Source: Bacteroidales bacterium (GTDB lineage Bacteria > Bacteroidota > Bacteroidia > Bacteroidales > UBA932). From it: DNA of 64,000 bases. The position numbers and the translations under genes are program-made. Positions 9,201 through 16,678 of the stretch are shown in pieces (within the stretch, counting starts at the first letter, position 1; every line of letters starts with the position of its first letter). The notes below the pieces were generated by a model. The model was not told where the DNA came from, did no database searches, and saw only the letters and a list, made by a program, of their open reading frames with translations. Location of the stretch: contig JAFRRA010000006.1 in the NCBI GenBank assembly GCA_017428325.1, positions 124,001 through 188,000 of the forward strand. The letters are read 5' to 3'.

Positions 9201-9678
9201 AATCGGTGATACCCCTGCTGATGGATGGGAGCTGACGGAGCTGGGCGGTGCTGATGTTGGTGGAAGCACCATCCTTGTCTGAGTTCAGCATCGGATTGAC
9301 TACACCGCCTTTTACAACGATTGCATCCAAAGCGACAGCCTCCTCGACCATTGTGATGTTGCGGACGAAATTCTCACCCAGTTTCAGGTAAGCACCGTCT
9401 GTCTTTGCATCTGCAAATCCGAGAAGGGTAGCTGTAACTTCGTAAGGACCGCCGACCCTCATGTTAGGAATACGGTAGTTACCGTTGTTGTCGGTGGTTG
9501 AGTAGTACTTTGTTCCAGAAGGAGTGTGCGTTGCAATCACAGTTGCGCCGGCAACAGCACTTCCGTCCTTTTCAGTTACCCTGCCGCTCATAGAGGATGT
9601 CGTAACCTGAGCGTAAACGCTGGATGCTACGAACAAGCTCAGAACCAACAAGGTAAACAGCTTGATTGTTTTTTTCAT
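6274..9678 (-). CDS. Oar-like TonB-dependent receptor with N-terminal carboxypeptidase-regulatory domain
   Basis: A 1134-residue outer-membrane protein. The signal peptide (MKKTIKLFTLLVLSLFVASS onwards, ending VYAQ near residue 23) is followed by a CarboxypepD_reg-like beta-sandwich (about 28-110, with GRVTEKDGSAVAGATV), a plug domain (VVKGG and the NTVTIDGAAFNNNFG segment) and a long beta-barrel that ends in an aromatic residue (GLRLLF). The closest named type is Oar of Myxococcus, a TonB-dependent receptor linked to export or adhesion rather than to SusC-type glycan import. No SusD partner is next to it. The ATG at 9678 was chosen because it begins the signal peptide. The substrate is unknown. 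Confidence 0.88.
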   Translation of the reverse strand: MKKTIKLFTLLVLSLFVASSVYAQVTTSSMSGRVTEKDGSAVAGATVIATHTPSGTKYYSTTDNNGNYRIPNMRVGGPYEVTATLLGFADAKTDGAYLKLGENFVRNITMVEEAVALDAIVVKGGVVNPMLNSDKDGASTNISTAQLRQLPSISRGITDFTKLTPQANGTSFGGRDNRMNTVTIDGAAFNNNFGLSTTQILPGGQAQPIALDAIEEITVNLAPFDIRQSQFTGASINAVTKSGTNKFTGSVYTYFRPKSFTGDKVGNSKVAGAHDSKAQTFGLTLGGPIVKDKLFFFISGELEKTTKPSGAWEPGTSGTADNATKTSRTLVSDLQKMHDYLLSTYGYEAGPYQNFRNFEEKNHKILARIDWNISKASKFTLRYNEVVGTSDALTNSTSAPGTRGSGRSSAQSVAFQNAWYGFENTVRSITAELNSNWGKISNNFLASYTMIEDKRTSDSDIFPFVDIYKGGDQYMSFGYELFSYNNDVKNNTLTFKDNLTFSLGDHNITVGAGYDQLYFKNNYMREGTSYYRYDYNNTKDPATGITYADGMEAFYAGATPTSFGLQYAYTAGEMPGVELTFGMASLYAQDEWKPSDNFKLTYGIRAELPLYLNDLETNAEVDAYKFNKWNNKWNDHYGIGKAEKNYSIESGKWPKSRVTVSPRIGFNWDVLGDRSIQVRGGTGLFTGFLPFVWFTNQPNGSGMIQSPEVTITNVNTLATNGIKFNPDFRKVIDAHPTLLPTTPGKLPNSPALCEVDKKFRMPQVWRTNLAVDFELPYNMVLTLEEIYSKDINAVMQKNINMEYAAGYYTGSDNRPYWTTQKINSSVGSAMLLTNTSKGFQNSLTAQLTKNASRGFSGSIAYTYTIAKDVTSNPGSTAASAWSSNPVINYLNDPELSYSNFAVPHRVVGNLSYRFEWAKHFATTVSLLYTGSAQGRCNWTYSNDMNKDGYTADLMYIPGNPKDIEFVDYTYNWKDGNGVTHKVTVPASLAQSTFWQYVNDTKYLRKHKGQYAKRFSYVAPWHNRWDFKIMQDIFTNFGTNRRFTLQASLDIVNIGNLLNKKWGAYKSMTNQSYDNLRPLTFVNNTGGVPKFRLNASATANDPMSVVENFYSANSWKKTVSTGSTWGMMFGLRLLF

Positions 9679-9800
9679 AAAAATTAAAATATAAGGTTTT
9701 TGTAGTTTTTGTTTTCCGCGAGCGAAAATACAAAATGCCAAAGACATTCCCAACAAACTTTCACGGAAAAAATCTTCTTTTTGAAATAAATTTCAAATTG

Positions 9801-9832
9801 TTTGCTTGGTGTGTAAAAATATGATATTTTTG
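9801..9832 (+). promoter_or_regulatory. Promoter of metK (TTTG-N20-TATTTTTG)
   Basis: TTTG at 9801-9804 and TATTTTTG at 9825-9832 are separated by 20 bases, a full match to the Bacteroidota -33/-7 arrangement. Predicted transcription begins near 9837, just upstream of the riboswitch. Confidence 0.75.
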
Positions 9833-9847
9833 CCGCCGATTACACAA

Positions 9848-9896
9848 CGGTGGATAGATTTGACTGCTTGCAACCACACTAAAAAATGCTAAAACG
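9848..9896 (+). promoter_or_regulatory. SAM-II riboswitch aptamer
   Basis: The short stem GTGG (9850-9853) with CCAC (9874-9877) encloses a long loop containing GATTT (9857-9861) and TTGCA (9868-9872). After an A-rich linker comes GCTAAAA (9888-9894). GATTT, TTGCA and GCTAAAA in this order, with one stem and a 3' segment that folds back as a pseudoknot, are the conserved features of the SAM-II class. It lies directly before metK, the expected target. Bases 9850-9871 are also complementary to 9929-9950, which covers the 5' arm of the downstream terminator. Confidence 0.82.
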
Positions 9897-9898
9897 AA

Positions 9899-9919
9899 CG
9901 GGATGGCATCTTCATCCCG
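9899..9919 (+). promoter_or_regulatory. Hairpin in the metK leader
   Basis: CGGGATG (9899-9905) pairs perfectly with CATCCCG (9913-9919) around a 7-base loop. It lies between the SAM-II aptamer and the terminator and may act as a spacer that brings the two complementary arms together. Confidence 0.6.
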
Positions 9920-9941
9920 ATTTAGGGCGCAAGTCAAGTCT

Positions 9942-9971
9942 ATCCTCCACAAAAATGGAGGATTTTTATTT
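9942..9971 (+). terminator. Riboswitch-controlled terminator before metK
   Basis: ATCCTCCA (9942-9949) pairs with TGGAGGAT (9956-9963) around a CAAAAA loop, followed by TTTTTATTT up to the base before the metK ATG at 9972. The 5' arm is complementary to the start of the aptamer, giving mutually exclusive antiterminator and terminator folds. Confidence 0.85.
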
Positions 9972-11240
9972 ATGGCTTATTTATTTACATCAGAATCAGT
10001 GTCCGAAGGACATCCTGACAAGGTTGCGGACCAGATATCAGACGCTATACTGGACGAGTTCCTTTCCCAGGACGAAAACAGCAAGGTGGCTTGCGAGACA
10101 TTCGTGAGCACAGGCCTCGTGCTGGTTGGAGGCGAGGTCAAGAGCGAGGCATATGTAGACATACAGAAAACCGCCAGGGATGTCATCAACCGCATCGGCT
10201 ACACCAAGGCGGAATACAAGTTCGACGGTTCAAGCTGCGGCATCCTGTCCGCCGTCCACGAGCAGAGCGATGACATCAACCGAGGAGTGGAGCGCAGGAA
10301 GGAAGAAGACCAGGGAGCCGGAGACCAGGGCATAATGTTCGGCTACGCCTGCAGGGAGACGGAAGATTTCATGCCTCTGCCTATCTGGCTGAGCCACAAC
10401 CTTCTGATAACTCTCGCCGATATCCGCAAGAACACAAAGCTGATGCCTTACCTGAGGCCGGACGCCAAGAGCCAGTTCACCATAGAATACTCGGATGACC
10501 GCAAGCCTGTCAGAGTCCACACTATTGTCCTTTCCACCCAGCACGACGAATTCGCAAAGGATTCCGAGATGCTGAAAAAGATCAGGGAAGACGTTCAGAA
10601 AATCCTTATCCCAAGGATGCTGAAAAAGATGCCGGAAAACATCAGGAAACTCTTCGGCAAGGGCTACAAGCTCTATGTCAACCCGACCGGAAAGTTTGTC
10701 ATCGGAGGCCCTCACGGGGATACCGGCCTTACCGGTAGGAAGATAATCGTCGACACTTATGGAGGAAGAGGCGCCCACGGCGGCGGAGCCCTCAGCGGCA
10801 AGGACCCTAGCAAGGTGGACCGCAGCGCAGCCTATGCAGCCCGCTACATCGCCAAGAACCTGGTAGCGGCAGGAGTCTGCGACGAGTGCCAGATACAGAT
10901 TTCCTACGCCATCGGAGTGGCAAGGCCTCTGAGCATCTTCATCAACACTTTCGGAACATGCAAGGTAAAGAGAAACGGCAAGACTCTGACTAACGGCCAG
11001 GTCGCCGACGCTGTAGGCAAGCTGTTCGACCTGCGTCCTGCCAAGATCATAGAGAAGTTTGGTCTGAAGAACCCTATCTACGCCCCTTGCGCCGCATATG
11101 GTCACATGGGAAGAAAGCCTTATATTCAGGAAGTTACACTTCTCCGCGATGGCAAGAAGATCCGCCGCAAGGTCCAGTTCTTCGGCTGGGAACTCACAGA
11201 CTCAGTGGAAAAGATCAGGAAGTATTTCGGACTCAATTAA
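9972..11240 (+). CDS. metK: S-adenosylmethionine synthetase MetK
   Basis: A 422-residue cytosolic enzyme that makes S-adenosylmethionine from methionine and ATP. It begins [20 protein letters not shown], the invariant N-terminal motif, and contains [12 protein letters not shown] near residue 118 and the glycine-rich [10 protein letters not shown] plus [17 protein letters not shown] loops near 260-285. Its length is slightly above the 380-400 of the Escherichia coli type and fits the Bacteroidota form. The start is at 9972 because the riboswitch terminator occupies the bases before it, so in-frame codons from 9903 are leader RNA and not protein. The stop overlaps the convergent mutS2 stop by 8 bp. 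Confidence 0.97.
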   Translation: MAYLFTSESVSEGHPDKVADQISDAILDEFLSQDENSKVACETFVSTGLVLVGGEVKSEAYVDIQKTARDVINRIGYTKAEYKFDGSSCGILSAVHEQSDDINRGVERRKEEDQGAGDQGIMFGYACRETEDFMPLPIWLSHNLLITLADIRKNTKLMPYLRPDAKSQFTIEYSDDRKPVRVHTIVLSTQHDEFAKDSEMLKKIREDVQKILIPRMLKKMPENIRKLFGKGYKLYVNPTGKFVIGGPHGDTGLTGRKIIVDTYGGRGAHGGGALSGKDPSKVDRSAAYAARYIAKNLVAAGVCDECQIQISYAIGVARPLSIFINTFGTCKVKRNGKTLTNGQVADAVGKLFDLRPAKIIEKFGLKNPIYAPCAAYGHMGRKPYIQEVTLLRDGKKIRRKVQFFGWELTDSVEKIRKYFGLN

Positions 11241-13737
11241 GACTTACAACCGTTATTCCGGCTCCGCCGAGACGGACATCTTCGTCTTTACAGCTTGCCA
11301 CGGAAGGATTTGTTTTAAGGAACTTGCGTATCTCTTCCTTGAGTACGCCGGTTCCTTTTCCGTGTAATATCCTCACTTTTGAAGCCCCTACCAGAGTGGC
11401 GTCGTCTATGAATTTGGAAACGCTCACAAGAGCCTCATCCAGCCTTTGGCCGCGAATGTCTATCTCGTCTTTGAAAGAGAGCTTGCGCTTTGAAATGCTC
11501 TCGTCTATGTTTATGCTGTAATTTCTCGGCGATGCCACCGGCTTTGCTCCACCCTGGTTCTGGAATTCCTTGTTGGAGATTACTGTCAGGCTGTCTTTCT
11601 TTACGCGGCTGGTGATATCTCCCAAGGAAATCGTAACATTCTTGCCCTCTATCTTTAACACTTCCCCTATCAGGCCGCTACCCTCGACCTTGACCTTTGC
11701 CCCAACCTCAAGAGTCAGTTTCTTTGGCTCTTCCTTTCTGGTTTCAGGCTGCTGGTTTTCCCGGCGGGCCTTCCTCTGGGCCTGCCGTTCCTTCCTTTCC
11801 TGCAGGGACTTCATCTTCGCCTCGATCTTGCGGTCGCGGTCGCTGAGCTCTCCCTCCTGTATCTTCTGCCCTGCATCCTTTAAAGCCTGGCGGGCCTGCT
11901 TCGTGGCCTCTTTCTCAGCCTGGGCCTCCTTGATCTTCTTGATGGTGGACTCAACCTTCCTGTTTGCCTCGGCGATGATTCTCTTGGCCTCCTCCTTTGC
12001 TTCCTCGATTATCTGCTTCTTGGTCTGGCGGATCTCAGAAAGTTCCTTGGAGTATTTCTCAGTGACAGACTCCAGTGTCTTGTCTGTGTTCTTGATGCGG
12101 GCCAGTTTCTCGTCCAGTTTGCGGCGGTTGCGGGAAATCGTGCGGAGCTGTTTTTCAAGGTCAATGAAATCCTCTCCAGCCTTCTCCTCCGCCTTCTTTA
12201 CGATATGCTCCGGAAGCCCCATCTTCCTTGCCAGGTCAAAGGCGAAGGAATTACCCGGAACTCCTATCTCCAGCTTGTAGAGCGGAGCTATGTTCACGCT
12301 GTCGAACAGCATGGCTCCGTTGATAACGCCCTTGCTGCCCTCGGCATAAACTTTCAGGTTAGTATAATGAGTAGTTATAACACCGTATGTGCCCCTCTCT
12401 TCAAGTTCCTCGAGAATGGTCTGGGCTATAGCCCCTCCGGCAGCCGGCTCCGTTCCGCTACCGAACTCGTCTATCAGCACCAGGGTCCGGGAAGAGGCGG
12501 CCTTGAGCAGATTCCTCATATTCAGCAGATGGGAGCTGTAGGTACTCAGGTCGTTCTCCATGCTCTGCTGGTCGCCGATGTCTATCAGTATGTTGTCGAA
12601 AACAGGGAACTCGCTCTTCTGGTTGCAGGATGTCGGCATTCCCCACTGGAACATGTACTGGAGTATGCCCACGGTCTTAAGCGCCACGGACTTTCCACCG
12701 GCATTCGGGCCGGATATCACGAGTATGTGCTTGTCTCTTGTAAGAGTGAGGTCTGTCGGGACAATCTTCTTGCCTTCCCTTGTCAGGGCGGACTCCAGAA
12801 GCGGATGCCTGCCTTCATAAATCCTCAGCGACCCGTCCTCTGACAGGACCGGGATTCCGGCTCTCATTCCCCCCGCACACTCCGCCTTGGCGCGGATGAA
12901 ATCCACCTCCCCTATGAACCTTGCCCCGTCCATCAGTTCAGGAATGTATGGCCTGAGGAAATCAGTGAACTCCAGAAGAATGCGGGTAATCTCCCTCTGG
13001 CGGTCAAAAGTCAGGCGGCGGATGCGGTTGTTGAGTTCCACCACCTCCATAGGCTCGATGAAGAATGTCTTTCCGGATGCCGAAGCGTCCTGGACAATGC
13101 CCGGAATGCTTCTCTTGCTGGTGGCGTTTACCGGAATGAGCATCTTGCCGTCGCGCACGGAAATCGTGGCGTCCTCGTCTGCAAGGTTGTCCGCCTTGGC
13201 CTTTTTCAGCAGGGACTCTATCCTGCGGCTTACTGAACTCTGTGCCTGGCGGAGTTCAGATGATATCTTGTGAAGCTCGGCCGAGGCCGTATCCCTGACC
13301 ATCCCGTTCTTGTCCAGAATGGAATCTATCCTTGCGGTAACGGCAGGATAATACTGGACGGGAAGGGCCAGAGCCTTAAGGAACGGGTATTTCTCCTCCT
13401 TGGTGGAATTCAGGAAAGCGGTCACTCCCCTGAGGTTCCCCATAAAATCGGAGAGCTTCTTCATATTCTCCACGGAAATGGCGCTGCTTTCTTTCTTCAG
13501 AGCCGGGAGAAAACCGGTGCAGTCCGTAAAGCCGCCCTGAGGGAACTTGCTCTCCATTATGGAAATCTGTATCATCTCGTCCACAAGACGCTGCCTTCTG
13601 AGGATTTCTTCCGGATCAGAAGAAATTGTCTCTTCCTCAGCACGTTGCGATGCGAATACAGTGGAGCACCGGTTCTTTATCCTGTCCCGGATGAAGCCGA
13701 ATCCGATTTTGCTTTCCAATGTGGCGGTATCTTGCAT
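11233..13737 (-). CDS. mutS2: Endonuclease MutS2 with Smr domain
   Basis: An 834-residue protein with a MutS-like clamp and core, the Walker A loop GPNAGGKS near residue 340, the ATPase motif [11 protein letters not shown], a long charged coiled coil (about 510-660) and a C-terminal Smr nuclease domain beginning [14 protein letters not shown] and including [10 protein letters not shown]. It lacks the MutS1 mismatch-recognition domain. MutS2 proteins act on branched DNA, and in Firmicutes on collided ribosomes. The start at 13737 gives the usual [13 protein letters not shown] opening. It lies 15 bp downstream of the PHP phosphatase gene on the same strand. Confidence 0.95.
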   Translation of the reverse strand: MQDTATLESKIGFGFIRDRIKNRCSTVFASQRAEEETISSDPEEILRRQRLVDEMIQISIMESKFPQGGFTDCTGFLPALKKESSAISVENMKKLSDFMGNLRGVTAFLNSTKEEKYPFLKALALPVQYYPAVTARIDSILDKNGMVRDTASAELHKISSELRQAQSSVSRRIESLLKKAKADNLADEDATISVRDGKMLIPVNATSKRSIPGIVQDASASGKTFFIEPMEVVELNNRIRRLTFDRQREITRILLEFTDFLRPYIPELMDGARFIGEVDFIRAKAECAGGMRAGIPVLSEDGSLRIYEGRHPLLESALTREGKKIVPTDLTLTRDKHILVISGPNAGGKSVALKTVGILQYMFQWGMPTSCNQKSEFPVFDNILIDIGDQQSMENDLSTYSSHLLNMRNLLKAASSRTLVLIDEFGSGTEPAAGGAIAQTILEELEERGTYGVITTHYTNLKVYAEGSKGVINGAMLFDSVNIAPLYKLEIGVPGNSFAFDLARKMGLPEHIVKKAEEKAGEDFIDLEKQLRTISRNRRKLDEKLARIKNTDKTLESVTEKYSKELSEIRQTKKQIIEEAKEEAKRIIAEANRKVESTIKKIKEAQAEKEATKQARQALKDAGQKIQEGELSDRDRKIEAKMKSLQERKERQAQRKARRENQQPETRKEEPKKLTLEVGAKVKVEGSGLIGEVLKIEGKNVTISLGDITSRVKKDSLTVISNKEFQNQGGAKPVASPRNYSINIDESISKRKLSFKDEIDIRGQRLDEALVSVSKFIDDATLVGASKVRILHGKGTGVLKEEIRKFLKTNPSVASCKDEDVRLGGAGITVVSLN

Positions 13738-13752
13738 AGCTCTCTGTTTATT

Positions 13753-14571
13753 TTACCTCGGAGAATAAAGCCTCGGTTTGCGGTTCTCAAAATAGGTCAA
13801 GCGGGGAAAACCGCAGTTCTCACAAACCTGGGCGAAAGTCTCAAACTTGTCGCACAGTCTGTCCGGATCGTGAGAATCGCTGCCCAAAGTTAAGAACTCT
13901 CCCCCAAGTTCCCTGAAGCGGCGGAGTATGCCTGTGTCCAGAACCTGCAGGTGGTCCCCGTGCACGTCATAAGTCTTGGTGTTGATTTCAAGGGCCTTGC
14001 CGTTTTCTGCCAGAAGTCTCAGTATGGCGTCCATCTCGTCCGGGAAATCTTTCCAGCGGATGTCTCTCACTTCGTACGGAGCATATCGGGCAACATAGTC
14101 AAAATGCCCTATGACATCAAAGTCCCCGAAATCCCTTGCTGTTTCATAGACAAGCTGCAATACTCTGGAATAAGCCTGCCTGTATGTTTTATCCAGATAA
14201 TAGTTGCCGATATAAGGATCCTCTCCGTCCACAAAATGTATGGAGGCGATTATCTGGTCAAAACGATGGGAGGAAACATATTCCCTTGAATGCTCAAGAT
14301 TTTCCGGAGTGAGGCCTACCTCTATACCCTTCAGCACCCTGCATTCTCCTTCAGGAAATATTTCCGAGGCGCATTCCGATATTTTCTTCTGCTGGGTCTC
14401 TATGTTGAATTCAAACAGTCCCGGGTTGCGCGGAGCGTCCAGGTCCAGATGGTCTGTAAGGCATACACCACATGCTCCAGTATCCCTGGCGCGCAGCAGA
14501 AGGTCCCTGACAGTGGCCTTGCTGTCCGGAGAAAACTCGCTGTGAGTATGCGTGTCAACAAAAAAACTCAT
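13753..14571 (-). CDS. PHP-domain histidinol-phosphatase-like protein (HisJ type)
   Basis: A 272-residue phosphoesterase of the polymerase-and-histidinol-phosphatase fold. Metal-binding motifs are DTHTHSEFSPDS at residues 6-17, TDHLD near 40, HFD near 158 and GSDSHDPD near 232. The family hydrolyses histidinol phosphate or related phosphomonoesters. No other his genes are near, so the physiological substrate is not settled by context. It is upstream of mutS2 on the same strand and divergent from comF. Confidence 0.85.
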   Translation of the reverse strand: MSFFVDTHTHSEFSPDSKATVRDLLLRARDTGACGVCLTDHLDLDAPRNPGLFEFNIETQQKKISECASEIFPEGECRVLKGIEVGLTPENLEHSREYVSSHRFDQIIASIHFVDGEDPYIGNYYLDKTYRQAYSRVLQLVYETARDFGDFDVIGHFDYVARYAPYEVRDIRWKDFPDEMDAILRLLAENGKALEINTKTYDVHGDHLQVLDTGILRRFRELGGEFLTLGSDSHDPDRLCDKFETFAQVCENCGFPRLTYFENRKPRLYSPR

Positions 14572-14633
14572 GCAAAAGAGTCAATTTTACCGTTTGGCGT
14601 GCAAAATTACTTATTTCTTGCAAACTTTCCCGA

Positions 14634-15368
14634 ATGAAGCTGAAAGAGAGACTGAAAAAAGATTTCCGCCTATGGGCTCAGAGCCTTGCGGATCTGTTCC
14701 TGAAACGGGAATGCGTGTGCTGCGGAAGACTTCTGGATGCTTTCGAAAGCGGAGTGTGCACTTTCTGCCTTGCAGAACTGCCATCGTCCTTCACCTGGAC
14801 ATCCCGCGAATCTCCGGCAGACAAGACTTTCTGGGGAAGAACCCGTATAGAAAAGGTAACAAGCCTTTTTCTCTACAAAGGCAAATACCGGAATCTGGTG
14901 TATTCAATAAAATACGGCGGTAACATCCGCCTTGCGGCAAGGCTGGGGAAAATGCTTGGAGAAGCCATCGCGGAGGAAGATATTGACTTTATTGTTCCTG
15001 TTCCCCTGCATCCGAGGAAAAAGCGCAGGAGAGGTTATAACCAGTCGGAGCAAATATGCAGGGGGCTGCTCCTGTCGCTGAGGAAAAAGAACAGCGCCAT
15101 CCGGCTTGAGACACGGGTTCTGCAAAGGACGAGTTTCACAAAGACACAAACCCGGAAAGACCGCATAGAGCGTTGGGATAATGTCCGGAACGCCTTCCGG
15201 GTCAACGGCAGGAGACTGGAAAAACTGACCCGGGACAAGAGTTCCCCCCATTTCCTGATTGTGGATGACGTATTGACTACCGGAGCGACTCTGGATGCCT
15301 GCGCCACTCACCTTCACAACAGCCGCTCCTGCAGAATAAGCGTCGCGACATTGGCCTATGTCCCTTAG
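14634..15368 (+). CDS. comF: ComF family protein
   Basis: A 244-residue protein. The N-terminal half has a double-zinc segment (CVCCGRLLDAFESGVCTFC, residues about 28-46) and the C-terminal half a phosphoribosyltransferase fold with VPVPLHPRKKRRRGYNQSE near 122 and the PRPP loop VDDVLTTGATLDAC near 210. In naturally competent bacteria ComF supports uptake of single-stranded DNA; in Bacteroidota the role is untested. The ATG at 14634 follows a 62-bp gap from the divergent PHP gene. Confidence 0.9.
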   Translation: MKLKERLKKDFRLWAQSLADLFLKRECVCCGRLLDAFESGVCTFCLAELPSSFTWTSRESPADKTFWGRTRIEKVTSLFLYKGKYRNLVYSIKYGGNIRLAARLGKMLGEAIAEEDIDFIVPVPLHPRKKRRRGYNQSEQICRGLLLSLRKKNSAIRLETRVLQRTSFTKTQTRKDRIERWDNVRNAFRVNGRRLEKLTRDKSSPHFLIVDDVLTTGATLDACATHLHNSRSCRISVATLAYVP

Positions 15369-15385
15369 TTTCCGCCCTTTTTTAT

Positions 15386-15393
15386 TACATTTG
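15386..15393 (+). promoter_or_regulatory. TACATTTG promoter element of cdaA
   Basis: TACATTTG lies 20 bases before the cdaA ATG, in the short gap after comF, which suggests that cdaA can be expressed independently. Confidence 0.5.
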
Positions 15394-15413
15394 CCGGCGG
15401 AAAGGATGCAATT

Positions 15414-16199
15414 ATGCTGGATTTCATAAACATACATCTCATAGACATCATAGACATATTACTTGTCGGGCTGCTCATATATCAGATTTACAAGCTGATA
15501 CGTGGTACAGCCGCTATGAGTATATTCATCGGCATCATTATCCTGTATTTTATCTGGCTGGTTGTAAAGACGCTCCATATGGAGCTGCTCAGCGCAATTA
15601 TGGGACAGGTCCTTGGAGTCGGAGTCCTTGCGCTTATCATTATCTTCCAGCAGGAAATACGCCGCTTCCTCATCCATCTGGGCAACAACTCTTTCCACCG
15701 CAACAGCAATTTCCTGACACGCACACTCTTCGGGACAAACAGCAAAAACATCCCGCTGGAAACCCTGGATGAACTCACCCAGGCCGTCAGGAAAATGTCC
15801 GAGACCCAGACCGGTGCGCTGATAGTGATGACTCACCGCTCGCCTCTGGAAAGCGTGACAGAAACCGGAGACAGGATAGACGCCGTAATAAACCGCCGCC
15901 TTATCGAAAACCTGTTCTTCAAGAACTCTCCTCTCCATGACGGGGCTGTCGTTATGGATACAACCCGCATCATTGCCGCCAGGTGCACCCTGCCTATCTC
16001 AGACAACCAGAATATTCCTCCTCAGTACGGTATGCGCCACAGGGCCGCTGTAGGCATTACGGAACAGACAGACGCCACGGCAATAGTTGTCTCCGAGGAA
16101 ACCGGAGGCATAGCGTTCGTAAAAGACGGGGAGATAAAAACCATCAACTCCATCACGGAGCTGAGGCTTGCTATTGAGAATTCTTATTCTGCTTCTTGA
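15414..16199 (+). CDS. cdaA: Diadenylate cyclase CdaA
   Basis: A 261-residue membrane enzyme that condenses two ATP to cyclic di-AMP. Three hydrophobic helices occupy about residues 10-80. The DisA_N catalytic domain follows, with the DGA motif at residues 176-178 (SPLHDGAVV) and the RHR motif at 208-210 (YGMRHRAAVG). Single-gene membrane cyclases of this type are the usual c-di-AMP source in Bacteroidota. The 3' end overlaps the convergent small secreted protein gene by 29 bp. No CdaR-like regulator is adjacent. Confidence 0.93.
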   Translation: MLDFINIHLIDIIDILLVGLLIYQIYKLIRGTAAMSIFIGIIILYFIWLVVKTLHMELLSAIMGQVLGVGVLALIIIFQQEIRRFLIHLGNNSFHRNSNFLTRTLFGTNSKNIPLETLDELTQAVRKMSETQTGALIVMTHRSPLESVTETGDRIDAVINRRLIENLFFKNSPLHDGAVVMDTTRIIAARCTLPISDNQNIPPQYGMRHRAAVGITEQTDATAIVVSEETGGIAFVKDGEIKTINSITELRLAIENSYSAS

Positions 16200-16605
16200 G
16201 TTCGGACTTCAGATACCATTTTCCGTCCTTGCCCTTCTTGTAGTCCTTTCCTTTCCCTATATGGCGAAGATACATGATGTACTGCTGTTCATCCAGAACT
16301 TTCTTCATGGCATTCATGGTTTTCTGTTGCCATTGTTCATTAACTCTGCGATAATTCTCCGGATCCTGCATTCCTGAATGCTGTAAATCCTCCAGCGCGG
16401 CCATCACTCCGACATAGTTTACCGTAAGGATGGAATCTACGTAGAATTCTTGAGAATCGTTGAGATTAAGTTTCTTTGCCAGGGCCTTGGTGTCCCTTTG
16501 CGCCATCTCCTCAGGGGTTGGAGCCTTCTCGTTGTTTTGGGCAAAGGAAGCTACAGTTCCCAAGCACAGGAAAAAAATTGCCGAGAGAATGAGAATCTTT
16601 TTCAT
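16171..16605 (-). CDS. Small secreted protein, unknown function
   Basis: A 144-residue protein with a signal peptide (MKKILILSAIFFLCLGTVAS, then FAQ) and a mature part that is helical, charged and free of Cys. The spacing of KLNLNDSQEFYVDSIL and LDEQQYIMYL resembles small periplasmic helical proteins of the Spy/LTxxQ kind, in which a helix with LxxxQ repeats binds unfolded proteins, but the match is weak. It ends with basic KKQNKNSQ. Its last 29 bp overlap the end of cdaA on the other strand. Confidence 0.7.
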   Translation of the reverse strand: MKKILILSAIFFLCLGTVASFAQNNEKAPTPEEMAQRDTKALAKKLNLNDSQEFYVDSILTVNYVGVMAALEDLQHSGMQDPENYRRVNEQWQQKTMNAMKKVLDEQQYIMYLRHIGKGKDYKKGKDGKWYLKSELKKQNKNSQ

Positions 16606-16678
16606 ATCGATTTTTAGTATCTTTACTCCGTTGTACGGTATTTGTACAAAAATTGTGCGAGCAAAGTTATTGAAAAAT

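Noticed and set aside
6274-9678. TonB-dependent receptor as part of a polysaccharide utilisation locus
   Set aside because: No SusD-like gene, glycoside hydrolase or sensor gene is adjacent, and the N-terminal and plug features fit the Oar type rather than SusC.
9903-9971. N-terminal extension of MetK from an ATG at 9903
   Set aside because: These codons lie in the riboswitch hairpin and terminator; MetK proteins begin with the [10 protein letters not shown]-type motif, which starts at 9972.
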